Of a stretch of DNA of 64,000 nt, positions 7,702 through 14,386 are shown piece after piece (the stretch's first letter is position 1; every line of letters starts with the position of its first letter). The translations under genes were made by a program, and so were the position numbers. Under the pieces are notes generated by a model, which saw only the letters and a list, made by a program, of their open reading frames with translations, ran no database searches and had not been told where the DNA came from. Source of the DNA: JBPEWY01 sp965224095 (GTDB taxonomy: Bacteria; Bacteroidota; Bacteroidia; Flavobacteriales; Flavobacteriaceae); the NCBI GenBank assembly GCA_965224095.1, contig OZ245039.1:3348001-3412000 (forward strand), read 5' to 3'.

Positions 7702-9102
7702 TTAAATATTTTCGGCCTGCTGCAATGCATAGGTTAGCGCTCTTAATTTATTGTATACTTCCTGATTTTCCTTTTCCGGGGAAGACTCGGAAACGATCCC
7801 CGCTCCGGCCTGATAATACAACCGATGATTTTTACTCAAGAAGGTCCTGATCAGAATAGCGTGATTGAAATTACCGTTAAAATCCATAAAACCTATAGCG
7901 CCCCCATAAAAATCCCGATTGATATTCTCGTATTTTTCTATGAGTTGTAAAGCCCTGTGTTTTGGCGCTCCGCTCAGCGTGCCGGCCGGAAAGGTATCGG
8001 CTACTATTTGCATGGTGCTTACGTCGGGGTGTTTTTGCCCGGTAACTTTTGATACCAGGTGAATTACATGCGAAAAAAACTGAAGCTCTTTATAGGTTTC
8101 AACGTTAACATTATTTCCATTTCTGCTTAAGTCATTTCTGGCCAGGTCGACAAGCATAACATGTTCGGCATTTTCTTTAGGGTCTTTAAAGAGGTCTTTG
8201 GCCAATAAAGCATCCTGTTCATCATTTCCGGTGCGTTTAAAGGTACCGGCAATAGGGTGAATTTCTGTTTTGTTGTTTGAGACTACGAGTTGTGCTTCCG
8301 GTGATGAACCAAATATCTTAAAACTGCCATAGTCAAAGTAAAAGAGGTAGGGGGAGGGGTTAATACTCCTCAATGCCCGATACACATTAAATTCATCGCC
8401 TTTAAACGATTGCGAAAACCTTCTGGATAAAACAAGTTGGAATACATCGCCCCGATAACAATGTTTTTTAGCGAGTTCGACCATTTTCTTAAATTGATCG
8501 TCCTCCAAATTGGAGGTTGGTTCTCCCTGAGTTTCAAATGGGTAAGAAGCAAAATTCCTGGCCTTAAGAAGTTGTTGAATATCTTTTATATTGGAATCGC
8601 CTTTATAAGTGTGACAAAAAATATAAGCCTCATTATTAAAATGGTTTATAGCAATTATATTTTTATACACGGCATAGTAAAGGTCGGGGATTTCCAGTGA
8701 GTTTTTTCTTTTTACCACGTTTACCGATTCAAAATAGCGAACGGCGTCGTAAGCTATATACCCGAACAAACCATTATTAATAAACTTAAAGCTACCGGAA
8801 TCGGTTTTAAAGCAGCTGGCAAAATCATATACTGCCTGAGCCACATCGGTACTTTCATTAATGGGCATGCTTTTAGTGTGGCCATCAGGCATGTGCTGTA
8901 TAATGTTTTCCCCCTGTACTTTAATACTGGCTATGGGATTACAGCAGATGTATGAAAAGCTATTATCACTTGCGTGGTAGTCGCTACTTTCCAGCAACAG
9001 GCTATTTGGAAATTGATCCCGAAGTTTAAGATAAATACTTACGGGAGTAATGGTGTCTGCCAGCACTTTTTTATATGTGGTTGTCAGCGTATATGATTTC
9101 AT
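7702..9102 (-). CDS. trpE: Anthranilate synthase component I
   Basis: 466 residues of the chorismate-utilising enzyme family. LLLESSDYH at about residues 35-43 contains the LLES motif associated with feedback inhibition by tryptophan, and the C-terminal half has the catalytic blocks SSPEAQLV, HPIAGTFKRTG, DLARNDLSR, FPAGTLSGAPK and YYQAGAGIV. With TrpG it makes anthranilate from chorismate. It is the first structural gene; its ATG follows the attenuator T-run by about 10 bp, so its expression depends on readthrough there. Confidence 0.97.
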   Translation of the reverse strand: MKSYTLTTTYKKVLADTITPVSIYLKLRDQFPNSLLLESSDYHASDNSFSYICCNPIASIKVQGENIIQHMPDGHTKSMPINESTDVAQAVYDFASCFKTDSGSFKFINNGLFGYIAYDAVRYFESVNVVKRKNSLEIPDLYYAVYKNIIAINHFNNEAYIFCHTYKGDSNIKDIQQLLKARNFASYPFETQGEPTSNLEDDQFKKMVELAKKHCYRGDVFQLVLSRRFSQSFKGDEFNVYRALRSINPSPYLFYFDYGSFKIFGSSPEAQLVVSNNKTEIHPIAGTFKRTGNDEQDALLAKDLFKDPKENAEHVMLVDLARNDLSRNGNNVNVETYKELQFFSHVIHLVSKVTGQKHPDVSTMQIVADTFPAGTLSGAPKHRALQLIEKYENINRDFYGGAIGFMDFNGNFNHAILIRTFLSKNHRLYYQAGAGIVSESSPEKENQEVYNKLRALTYALQQAENI

Positions 9103-9111
9103 AGGTTCGTG

Positions 9112-9152
9112 TTTAAAAATAAAAAAAGGCTTGTCGTGAATCTGACAAGCCT
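9112..9152 (-). terminator. trp attenuator terminator
   Basis: On the minus strand AGGCTTGTC (plus 9144-9152) pairs perfectly with GACAAGCCT (plus 9127-9135) around an 8-nt loop. It is followed by a T-rich tract (plus 9112-9127). It lies between the leader peptide and trpE and is the 3:4 hairpin of an attenuation system. Part of its loop and 3' arm (plus 9133-9139) can pair instead with leader bases 9181-9187 to form an antiterminator. Confidence 0.9.
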
Positions 9153-9180
9153 CTATATAATTTAGATATTAGCAGTGTGC

Positions 9181-9237
9181 TCACGACGTTTGACGTAAGT
9201 GAATCCACCACCAAGTATGATTTAAATTTCTGTTCAT
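9181..9237 (-). CDS. trpL: trp operon leader peptide
   Basis: An 18-codon reading frame, MNRNLNHTWWWIHLRQTS, starting at the ATG complementary to 9235-9237 and ending with TGA at 9181-9183. Three consecutive TGG codons (plus 9205-9213) are the sensor. Immediately after them the RNA can form TCACttACG...CGTcGTGA (plus 9194-9202 with 9181-9188; hairpin 1:2). The second arm can alternatively pair with the attenuator loop. A ribosome stalled on the Trp codons would cover arm 1 and favour the antiterminator, the classical attenuation logic. The product itself is assumed to have no function apart from sensing. Confidence 0.9.
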   Translation of the reverse strand: MNRNLNHTWWWIHLRQTS

Positions 9238-9252
9238 TACTGTTAACCGGAT

Positions 9253-9283
9253 CAAATATAGAAATGTAAATTCAAAAAACAAA
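9253..9283 (-). promoter_or_regulatory. Promoter of the trp operon
   Basis: On the minus strand TTTG (plus 9280-9283) and TATATTTG (plus 9253-9260) are separated by 19 bp, matching the Bacteroidota -33/-7 pattern exactly. The predicted start of transcription is only about 10 nt before the leader-peptide ATG. Confidence 0.75.
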
Positions 9284-9293
9284 CACTTTTTTT

Positions 9294-9340
9294 AAAAACA
9301 AAAAAATCCCGCATGTCCAAATGGAACAATACGGGATTTT
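9294..9340 (-). terminator. Terminator of the YceI gene
   Basis: AAAATCCCG (9303-9311) pairs with CGGGATTTT (9332-9340). Read on the minus strand it ends in a T-rich tract, placing it just after the yceI-like stop and before the trp promoter. A smaller inner hairpin (TGTCCA/TGGAACA) is possible in the loop. Confidence 0.8.
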
Positions 9341-9355
9341 CTGCTATTAATACAA

Positions 9356-9934
9356 CTAAAAAACTAAATCGACCACCAGATCAAATTCATCATAAATAGT
9401 TTTGTCTCCAAGATTTTCAAAGAAACTGCCGGAACCATATTTTACATCGTATAAAGAACGATCAACCTTTAGTCCTGCCGTTGCTTTACTTCCATATACC
9501 GAAAAATCAAATGTAATCGGATTGGTTTTTCCCTTGATTGTTAGATTTCCGGTTATCGTATATGAATTTTTACCTTTAGGTTTCACCTCGGTGAATACCA
9601 GCGTAGCAGTCTGATGTTCTTCCACTCCGAAGAAATCCCCGGATTTTAGATGGCCTTCCAATTTTCCTTTATACGCACCGGACAAATCGGTAACGGCAAG
9701 GGTTGTCATATCTACTACAAAATTTCCACCCGTAAGTTTTCCTGCTTCAAATTCGAGGTATCCTTCCTTGAGAGACAGGGTACCCGCATGCGATCCGGTT
9801 ACCTTGTAACCTTTCCAAATAATCTGACTATCGGTGGTGTTTATTTCTTTTTTCTCCTTGTTTGGTTTGGTAAATGCACTTGCACCAAATCCAATTACAA
9901 CGGCCAATACGAGATTTGCAAATCTTTTTTTCAT
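9356..9934 (-). CDS. YceI-family periplasmic protein
   Basis: 192 residues from the ATG complementary to 9932-9934; an upstream ATG in frame would add 16 residues before the signal peptide and is less likely. MKKRFANLVLAVVIGFGASAF is a typical Sec signal peptide. The mature part has the YceI lipocalin-like pattern: IIWKGYKVTGSHAGTL, GGNFVVDMTTL, FTEVK, NLTIKGKTNPITF. YceI folds bind long polyisoprenoid or amphiphilic molecules in the periplasm; the ligand here is unknown. It follows a MarR-type gene by 64 bp on the same strand, a likely two-gene unit under that regulator. It ends in an intrinsic terminator. Confidence 0.9.
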   Translation of the reverse strand: MKKRFANLVLAVVIGFGASAFTKPNKEKKEINTTDSQIIWKGYKVTGSHAGTLSLKEGYLEFEAGKLTGGNFVVDMTTLAVTDLSGAYKGKLEGHLKSGDFFGVEEHQTATLVFTEVKPKGKNSYTITGNLTIKGKTNPITFDFSVYGSKATAGLKVDRSLYDVKYGSGSFFENLGDKTIYDEFDLVVDLVF

Positions 9935-9998
9935 GTTTAATTTTAAATTATTTATAGGGTTATTTATTAAGTGTTTTATCATTAAATTATGTAAACGG

Positions 9999-10448
9999 TT
10001 AACTTCTTACTTTTTCCAGTAAGAGGTTTAAGGCATCAAACTCATCTGCCTTGAGTTCGCGGGTTAAATCCCTTTCGGCCTGAGCAATGAGGTTATCCAG
10101 CTTATCAAGTATATCCAGCCCCGATTGGGTAATAAAGATTTCCACTTTACGTCTGTTTTCCCGACAGGTATTTCGTTTAACCAGTTGTTTCGCAATGAGT
10201 TTATCTACCAGCCGGGTGGTGTTACTCATTTTGTGAATCATTCTTTCCTGGATTGTCGATAAATTAGCCGGAACACCTTTTTGCCCTCGTAAAATACGCA
10301 ATACATTAAATTGCTGTAAGGATATATCGAAAGGTTTCAATACATCCGACAATCTATCAGACGCCTTATTGGCCGTATAAATGAGATTTATAACAGTTCT
10401 TTGCGTATTAGGCATTTTTGATGTTTTAATAACTTCTTCAATTTTCAT
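9999..10448 (-). CDS. MarR-family transcriptional regulator
   Basis: 149 residues from the ATG complementary to 10446-10448; nine more codons are open upstream but would overlap the predicted operator. The winged helix-turn-helix is visible as FDISLQQFNVLRIL, LSTIQERMIHKMSNTTRLVDKL and the wing KRNTCRENRRKVEIFITQSG. MarR proteins are dimeric repressors relieved by small ligands or oxidants. Its single Cys, in the wing (NTCRENRR), might be redox-sensitive, but this is speculation. A perfect 12-bp palindrome overlapping its own -7 box suggests autoregulation, and the following yceI-like gene is a likely target. Confidence 0.88.
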   Translation of the reverse strand: MKIEEVIKTSKMPNTQRTVINLIYTANKASDRLSDVLKPFDISLQQFNVLRILRGQKGVPANLSTIQERMIHKMSNTTRLVDKLIAKQLVKRNTCRENRRKVEIFITQSGLDILDKLDNLIAQAERDLTRELKADEFDALNLLLEKVRS

Positions 10449-10455
10449 ATGTTCA

Positions 10456-10475
10456 TACAACAATTGTATATACAA
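10456..10475. promoter_or_regulatory. Candidate MarR operator
   Basis: Two overlapping inverted repeats: TACAA-CAA-TTGTA (10456-10468) and the perfect palindrome TTGTATATACAA (10464-10475). The second overlaps the -7 box of the marR promoter (10473-10480). The position fits steric repression of its own promoter. Confidence 0.5.
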
Positions 10476-10506
10476 ATATATGATATTCTTTGTGTGCTCG
10501 CATCAA
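10473..10506 (-). promoter_or_regulatory. Promoter of marR-yceI unit
   Basis: Minus-strand TATATTTG (plus 10473-10480) matches the -7 consensus; TTG (plus 10504-10506) lies 23 bp upstream, at the long end of the allowed spacing. Confidence 0.5.
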
Positions 10507-10572
10507 TTGACACATAATTTTTTGTTAAATATTTAAAGAAGGCCGTTTGAACCTTTAATTTTATAATTCAAT

Positions 10573-11121
10573 ATGTTGATTATGAGAGGCATTTGTGCGA
10601 TTTGGATTTTTTTACTCTTTTTTTCATCCTGTAAACAGGAGGAGAGAAAGCTGGTGGCTTTATCGGGTACTACTCCTTTACAAGTACTGGTTGATGAAGA
10701 TATAAGCCTTCCTGTTTATAATTTTGATGCACTGGAACCTATGTTGCATATACGTGATAACGGGGTGTATATTATTAATTTTTGGGCAACGTGGTGTAAG
10801 CCATGTGTGGCTGAGTTACCGTATTTTGAAAAAATCACGAAGAATTATTCAGATAAAGGAGTAGAGGTTGTTCTGGTAAGCCTGGATATGCCCAAAAAAG
10901 CCGAAAAGCAACTTATCCCATTTTTGAGGGAGCGAAAAATAAAATCGCAGGTGGTTTTGTTAGACGATCCAAAGCAAAACAAATGGATACCCAGGGTTTC
11001 CGAAAACTGGTCGGGCGCCATACCGGCTACTGTAATATTTAATAAAAATAAACGTTTATTTTATGAAAGGTCCTTCAGCTATGAAGAACTGGAGCACGAG
11101 TTGAAAAAATTCATTAACTAA
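10573..11121 (+). CDS. TlpA-like thioredoxin-fold lipoprotein
   Basis: 182 residues; ATGs at 10573 and 10582 are both possible. The N-terminus is hydrophobic and ends in FFSSC, a lipobox placing the protein on a periplasm-facing membrane with Cys20 lipidated. FWATWCKPC (Cys75, Cys78) is a thioredoxin/TlpA active site and IPATVIFN carries the cis-proline loop. Such proteins reduce or shuffle disulfides in the envelope. It lies 8 bp before a second thioredoxin-like gene, so the two are probably co-transcribed. Confidence 0.88.
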   Translation: MLIMRGICAIWIFLLFFSSCKQEERKLVALSGTTPLQVLVDEDISLPVYNFDALEPMLHIRDNGVYIINFWATWCKPCVAELPYFEKITKNYSDKGVEVVLVSLDMPKKAEKQLIPFLRERKIKSQVVLLDDPKQNKWIPRVSENWSGAIPATVIFNKNKRLFYERSFSYEELEHELKKFIN

Positions 11122-11129
11122 AATTTATT

Positions 11130-11765
11130 ATGAGAACACTAAAAGGTATTGCTTTAATTGTATTTATAGCACTTACGGGTGCTTTGATGAGCTCTATACC
11201 TCCGGCGGAAAAGGAGGGATACAAGGTTGGAGATACAGCCACCGATTTCTCGCTTAAAAACATTGACGGAAATATGGTTTCTTTAAGTGATTATGAAGAT
11301 GCCAAAGGGTTTTTGGTAATTTTTACCTGTAACAGTTGTCCGTATGCGGTTGCCTACGAAGATCGAATAATAGCCCTGGACAAAAAATACAAATCGCAAG
11401 GAGTACCGGTAATTGCTATAAATCCTAACGACCCCGAAGTACAGCCACGGGACAGTTTTGATAAAATGAAGAAACGAGCAGCTAAAAAGGGATTTACTTT
11501 CCCCTATTTATTTGATCACGGACAGAAAATATACCCGCAATATGGAGCTACGCGGACCCCTCATGTTTACTTACTTGAAAAAACCGACAAGGGAAATGTG
11601 GTTCGTTATATCGGTGCCATAGATGATAATTATCAGGATGCGGCGGCAGTAGAAACACGTTATGTGGAAAATGCCGTAAATGCTATGCTTGCCGGTAATG
11701 ATATAAAAGTGACTTCCACCCGGGCTATTGGATGTTCCATTAAATCAAAAATGAGCCAGTACTAG
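11130..11765 (+). CDS. Secreted thioredoxin/peroxiredoxin-like protein
   Basis: 211 residues with an N-terminal signal peptide (about 1-22). The AhpC/TSA-like redoxin domain begins KVGDTATDFSLKNIDG; the active-site segment is FTCNSCPYAV with Cys67 and Cys70. The TPHVYLL loop carries the cis-proline. The spacing is thioredoxin-like (CxxC) although the surrounding fold resembles peroxiredoxins. It probably acts on thiols in the periplasm together with the preceding TlpA-like lipoprotein. A CSIKSK segment near the C-terminus holds a third cysteine. Substrate unknown. Confidence 0.85.
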   Translation: MRTLKGIALIVFIALTGALMSSIPPAEKEGYKVGDTATDFSLKNIDGNMVSLSDYEDAKGFLVIFTCNSCPYAVAYEDRIIALDKKYKSQGVPVIAINPNDPEVQPRDSFDKMKKRAAKKGFTFPYLFDHGQKIYPQYGATRTPHVYLLEKTDKGNVVRYIGAIDDNYQDAAAVETRYVENAVNAMLAGNDIKVTSTRAIGCSIKSKMSQY

Positions 11766-11766
11766 A

Positions 11767-11794
11767 TTGTTTCGTTAAGAGTTTAATATATTTG
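11767..11794 (+). promoter_or_regulatory. Promoter of rhodanese gene
   Basis: TTG (11767-11769), 17 bp, TATATTTG (11787-11794): a full Bacteroidota promoter match, 26 bp before the ATG at 11820. Confidence 0.65.
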
Positions 11795-11819
11795 CTGTTT
11801 TAACCAACGCATATATTTT

Positions 11820-12131
11820 ATGGCAGATCTTACACAGGAAGAATGGCAGTCACGTTTGGCGGAAGACGATCATGCGGTTATTTTGGATGTGAGAACTCCT
11901 CAGGAGTTTGAAGAGGGATATATTCCCGATGCAGTCAATATTGATATTTATTTGGGGCAGGCATTTGTGGAAGCGCTGGATGAACTTGATAAATCGAAAC
12001 ATTATTACGTGTATTGCAGATCCGGCGGCCGAAGCGGTCAGGCGTGTTCTTTAATGAACCAAATGGGATTTGATACAGCCTATAACCTCAAGGGGGGTAT
12101 TCTGAAATGGAAGGGAGCGATTACGCAATAG
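11820..12131 (+). CDS. Single-domain rhodanese-like protein
   Basis: 103 residues forming one rhodanese domain: VILDVRTPQEFEEGYIPDAVN (CH2A-like block) and the active-site loop YCRSGGRSGQA with catalytic Cys66, followed by NLKGGILKW. Such proteins bind sulfane sulfur as a persulfide and pass it to thiol acceptors. There is no signal peptide, so it is cytoplasmic. It has its own promoter and sits within a group of thiol-handling genes; the actual sulfur donor is unknown. Confidence 0.9.
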   Translation: MADLTQEEWQSRLAEDDHAVILDVRTPQEFEEGYIPDAVNIDIYLGQAFVEALDELDKSKHYYVYCRSGGRSGQACSLMNQMGFDTAYNLKGGILKWKGAITQ

Positions 12132-12190
12132 CACATATTATCATAAAAACTTAATTATGTCAAGGCTCCGGAAGCGGGACTTTGTTTTTC

Positions 12191-13033
12191 TCAGCTGTCG
12201 AGTACCTGAATAAAATGGCCCGGTTCCGGCCTGATTCGGTAATTTTCGGTAAGGTCGGCATAAAGAATGCTTCCCTTTTTATCGGTAATAATAACGGTTG
12301 GCAGTACAGTTTCACTGGCATATCCGAGAACCTGAAACCCTGCCGGGATTCCGTGTTTCGCATGGATACCTAATTTCCGGGCAGCCTGGTTTTCCACATC
12401 CGTCAGAAAATTAAATTTCAAACCGTATTTTTTTGCGAGGCTTTTGCTGTAACTATGAGGTTGCGGACTAATAAAATTAGTGATCACCTTACGCCTTTCC
12501 AGAGCTTTGTATTGATTTACCACTTCCTTTATTTGAGCCATACATAAAGGACACCAATTACCCCTGTAAAAAATATAGATGGCAGGGTATCCTATAAATG
12601 ATTTTGACGAAACCGAAACCCCGTTAGGATCTTCCATAACGAGTTCGGGGAGTGTATTTCCCGGAGCCAGTATTTCCCGTGACCTCTCCGGGAATCGTGA
12701 GTACCAGAATAAATAGGCAAGCCACCCTGCTAAAAGCATCAGGCTTAGGGACATGGCGGTGGACAGATTTTTACCAATTACCCCGGAGATTAGTGTAGTT
12801 AGAATGCCTCCGAGAATAATAAAGGAATACACGGGCAGATATTTTTTGGTACGGGCTCTTTTAACGATAAACAGGCCTACAAAAAGAAGAACAATTCCGC
12901 AGGAAGCCACTAAAACCCCAAGGTACTCCAATGAAAATCCATTCCTATAGAAAAACAGTATGCTTTTTAACAGGGTTAGAAGACCTATAACAGGAAAAAG
13001 AGATATAAAAATGGATTTGAATATACTGGTCAT
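12191..13033 (-). CDS. Membrane-anchored redoxin (AhpC/TSA-like)
   Basis: 280 residues. Four hydrophobic segments occupy roughly residues 10-28, 36-58, 66-86 and 92-111. A redoxin domain follows from about residue 120. Its active site is FYRGNWCPLCMAQ with Cys161 and Cys164, resembling peroxiredoxin-like proteins of the AhpC/TSA group. LPTVIITDKKGSILY is the later strand-loop. The domain's side of the membrane cannot be fixed from sequence alone. It diverges from the DUF2851 gene, whose promoter overlaps its start. Confidence 0.8.
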   Translation of the reverse strand: MTSIFKSIFISLFPVIGLLTLLKSILFFYRNGFSLEYLGVLVASCGIVLLFVGLFIVKRARTKKYLPVYSFIILGGILTTLISGVIGKNLSTAMSLSLMLLAGWLAYLFWYSRFPERSREILAPGNTLPELVMEDPNGVSVSSKSFIGYPAIYIFYRGNWCPLCMAQIKEVVNQYKALERRKVITNFISPQPHSYSKSLAKKYGLKFNFLTDVENQAARKLGIHAKHGIPAGFQVLGYASETVLPTVIITDKKGSILYADLTENYRIRPEPGHFIQVLDS

Positions 13034-13046
13034 AATTGTAAATTTG
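13017..13046 (+). promoter_or_regulatory. Promoter of DUF2851 gene
   Basis: TTG (13017-13019), 19 bp, TAAATTTG (13039-13046), 60 bp before the ATG at 13106. The -33 part lies within the first codons of the divergent redoxin gene. Confidence 0.5.
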
Positions 13047-13105
13047 TAGGATAAGTCTGTATTTTTACAATAAACTTACAAAATTTCAATTTTCTGTATA
13101 TAATT

Positions 13106-14386
13106 ATGATTAAGGAAAGTTTTCTTCATCATGTGTGGAAGCATAAGCAATTTGCGTATCGCAGTCTATACAGCACCGATAACGAAGTGATACGTGTACA
13201 GTGTCCCGGGGTTTACAATAAAGATTCGGGACCGGATTTTTTTAATGCACGGATTAAAATAGGTGCTCAAATATGGGCGGGAAATGTGGAAATTCATATC
13301 AAAGCTTCCGATTGGTATGCACATGGGCACGAAAAAGATGCGGCGTACGGGAATGTTATTTTACATGTTGTATGGGAAGCGGATATCGATGTCTTTGGAG
13401 CGAGTAACACACCTATTCCAACGTTAGTCCTCAAGGACTATATAACCCCAATGGTTTTAAAGCGCTATAAGAATTTGTTTTCCGGAGGTGATAAGTTTAT
13501 TCATTGCGAATCAAATTTCCGCACCGTTTCTGTAAATACCCGAAAAGCTTGGGCAGAACACTTATACATTAACCGCCTGGAAAAAAAAGCGGCCACCGTG
13601 CAACAATATATGGAAAAGTCGGCGAACGATTGGGAAGCCGTATTGTACACTATGCTGTTAACAAATTTTGGCGTTAAAATAAATAAAGATGCATTTCAGG
13701 CTTTGGCTAACAGCATTTCATTTGGGGTTTTCAGAAAACTGTGTAGTGAACAATTGGTATTAGAGGCTCTTTTAACAGGGCAGGCCGGTTTATTGGAAAA
13801 CCCTAAAGATGCATATACACGGGAATTAAAAACTAAATATCAATATCTGGTTGCAAAATTTAATCTGGAAAAAGCGGTGATACGTCCTAAATTTTCCAAA
13901 CTTCGCCCGGCAAATTTTCCAACCCTAAGACTCTCCCAATTTGCATCGTTGTACAGTAAAAATCCCCGGTTGTTTTCCAGGATAATTAAAGCCAAAACCA
14001 TAAACGAATACGAATCTGTATTTTCCGTTACCGCGGCTTCGTACTGGAATGATCACTATACTTTCGGGAAAATTTCGCATGGGAAACCCAAAAAACTATC
14101 CCGGAGGTTTATTCATTTACTTATTATTAATACACTTCTTCCGCTTAAATATAGTTATTCCCGCTACACGGGCATGGATTGTAATTCGGAGATATTGGAG
14201 AGTATACACGGTATTCCTGCTGAAAATAATACCATAGTAAATAACTACCGGAAAATCGGAATGGAAATGCCATCAGCCCTGGAAAGCCAGGCAGCGCTGC
14301 ACGCCTATACGCATTTTTGTAAGAAGCACAAATGTATTGAATGCCCTATAGGTACTGCGTTAATAAGCGAAGAGAATTTTTTTTGA
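13106..14386 (+). CDS. DUF2851 family protein
   Basis: 426 residues. The opening MIKESFLHHVWKHKQF, followed by CPGVYNKDSGPDFFNARIKI and GNVEIHIKASDWYAHGHEKD, is characteristic of the DUF2851 family, common in Bacteroidota and of unknown function. The Asp/Glu/His-rich N-terminal block resembles a metal-dependent nuclease core (PDF...E.H.K), but this is inference. C-terminal CKKHKCIECPIGTAL has closely spaced cysteines that could bind a metal. No signal peptide. The last 27 bp overlap the convergent protease gene. Confidence 0.85.
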   Translation: MIKESFLHHVWKHKQFAYRSLYSTDNEVIRVQCPGVYNKDSGPDFFNARIKIGAQIWAGNVEIHIKASDWYAHGHEKDAAYGNVILHVVWEADIDVFGASNTPIPTLVLKDYITPMVLKRYKNLFSGGDKFIHCESNFRTVSVNTRKAWAEHLYINRLEKKAATVQQYMEKSANDWEAVLYTMLLTNFGVKINKDAFQALANSISFGVFRKLCSEQLVLEALLTGQAGLLENPKDAYTRELKTKYQYLVAKFNLEKAVIRPKFSKLRPANFPTLRLSQFASLYSKNPRLFSRIIKAKTINEYESVFSVTAASYWNDHYTFGKISHGKPKKLSRRFIHLLIINTLLPLKYSYSRYTGMDCNSEILESIHGIPAENNTIVNNYRKIGMEMPSALESQAALHAYTHFCKKHKCIECPIGTALISEENFF

